From: Rotaria sp. Silwood1
Lineage: Eukaryota > Rotifera > Eurotatoria > Philodinida > Philodinidae
Direction of reading: 5' to 3'
Assembly: GCA_905250075.1 (NCBI GenBank)
Contig: CAJNOP010000016.1
Span: forward strand, 1,978,426-2,042,425
DNA length: 64,000 bases
The translations under genes were made by a program, and so were the position numbers. Positions 62,605 to 64,000 of this stretch are shown in pieces; the first letter of the stretch is position 1, and each line of letters begins with the position of its first letter. Under the pieces are notes generated by a model, which saw nothing but the letters and a program-made list of their open reading frames with translations, did no database searches and was not told the DNA's origin.

Positions 62605-64000
62605 ACCTGGTCTTGTAGCGATCCTTCTTTTCTCGAAGCGTTCTTATTTATTCTTGTTTTTCAAGTTTTGATAGAAATAAACTTTTAGGACATGGAGAAA
62701 AAACCACGACGAAGATAACTAGATGACCTCTATCATCAATGATGTGTTGGTAGAAACTGCAAATGTTTTGTGGTTCAGCTAAATTAAAAAATAATTAGTC
62801 CTATAGTATAAAACACAGTTGAAATATCTTAATAATACATGCAGCACTCGCATTCGGATTCGAGTCATGTTAAATAACGGTTTTCGCGATTTATATACAT
62901 GGAAAAGTCGTATCTAACTATGCACATGTCGGTAGAAATGAGTAAGAACTTCACTTTTCAATCCTGATCCCTTAAACTCTTTGATTTTTTATGCTGAGCT
63001 GCAAACATGCTTTCGAAAGGCGTTGCTCTCAGGCAGTAGTCCCGTACATCAAGGATTAGTGTTCGTGCAATTTCTAAAACATTCAGACAATTCAGAATTG
63101 TGAAGGTATACTCTCGGAGATTTTAGGGCGTTCTTGTTTACTTAAACCAAAAAAGAGTTCAATGTTCGATGAAAAACGACCGCTTTCATAAACCTAAAGT
63201 TTCATGATTGGTCTCAGTTTACCTCATATTTACTTCTTATATTCTATTCACATAGAACTTTTATCATGCACGTTCTTCCTTAATAGTTGCAAAATTAAGC
63301 TGAGCATTTGGTTTAAGCATGCACCAAATCCTGTTTTTAAGTGATAAAGATGACTCATTTACGATGTCAAGAACCGTCAGTTCCTGTCAAACCTTTGGAT
63401 GCTCTCTACTCAACTTTTATTGCTCTATCTGATGCTAGTTATAGATAGAGCAATAAAAGTTGAGTAGAGAGCACCCGAAAGTTTGACAGGAACTGACGGG
63501 TCTTGACATCGTAAATAAGTCATCTTTATCACCTAAAAACAGGATTTGGTGCTTGCCTAATTTGGTCTAATAAAAACTATATGAAAAGAGTAATTAAGAG
63601 ACGATTGAAACAAGAAAATGTATTTGTTCCCAATGACTGAAACGTAAGTGATCATCCTGAAGTATTCTCTTCTCTTCTCGTCTAACCTATTACCAAATCG
63701 GTCTGAGCTCAAATACCATCGGTTATTATTGAACTCTATTACACAGTTTCTTTTTTATGTTACACAATATTTCGACGGAAGTTCCTTCGTTTTTTTAACA
63801 AAAGTCGTCTTTTTCTGTGGAAAATTCATTACAAAACTCATTCTTTCTCATAATTGAATGCTTCGAAAGAAGCAGCAAAAATTTGCAATTCGAATCAAAT
63901 TGCACTGCAAACTGGATAAAGTTTACAATTAGCAATAATCTCTTCTCACGAGAACGCTCATTGAATAAGGTATCGCCACTGCGCAAGCATAACTCAATCG
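62605..64000. other. Right edge, intergenic
   Basis: No gene supported. It contains the long hairpin at 63321-63552. The rest is AT-rich with short open frames lacking motifs. Confidence 0.5.
63321..63552. repeat. Near-perfect 110-bp-arm hairpin
   Basis: 63321-63430 and 63443-63552 are reverse complements of equal length, with a 12-bp loop (GATGCTAGTTAT). Counting by eye gives 6 mismatches and no indels in 110 bp, about 95 percent. The outer flanks (TTTAAGCAT and ATGCTT-like GCTTGCCTAA) still partly pair. Either strand, if transcribed, would form a long double-stranded RNA. It could be a foldback MITE or a hairpin small-RNA source. Confidence 0.88.

Overview
This looks like nuclear DNA of a bdelloid rotifer. 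The sequence is AT-rich and eukaryotic. Genes are split by GT-AG introns, mostly 45-80 bp, with a minority of 0.5-3 kb. Near the right end lie a degenerate TGTGGG-type tract, the telomere unit I recall for Adineta, and a relic of a 7TM receptor type I associate with bdelloids. The assignment is inference. All gene models were joined by hand from splice signals and reading phase.

Layout. Minus strand 498-2890: a cullin-2-like gene, cut at the left end of the window. Minus 4967-8560: a 1,039-residue F-box/leucine-rich-repeat protein. It shares a short divergent promoter region with an alpha-catenin gene (plus 9008-15823, 20 exons, 909 aa). Gamma-tubulin (minus 18159-22274, 460 aa) and a tail-anchored VAP protein (minus 22992-24893, 290 aa) follow. 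VAP is divergent from an MTHFSD-like gene (plus 25470-29708, 394 aa) with a long unrecognised N-terminal region. A 5.7 kb gene-poor block (29.7-35.4 kb) holds inverted repeats. An SNRK kinase gene (plus 35392-43900, 692 aa), a broken Ran GTPase copy (46019-46828) and a secreted two-unit GH31 alpha-glucosidase (plus 50601-61195, 14 exons, 1,753 aa) complete the genes. The right end carries the TGTGGG-rich tract, the receptor relic and a 110-bp-arm hairpin.

The genes are housekeeping in character: ubiquitin ligation, cell adhesion, microtubule nucleation, ER contact sites, kinase signalling and carbohydrate digestion. They do not form an operon or a single pathway. The less ordinary content is in the spaces. 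A 500-bp hAT-type element has a perfect 8-bp target duplication, and a 322-bp piggyBac-type element sits in an SNRK intron. There are foldback repeats, a candidate alternative first exon inside alpha-catenin, and two decayed genes. I found no new multi-gene system, rRNA, intact tRNA or CRISPR array.
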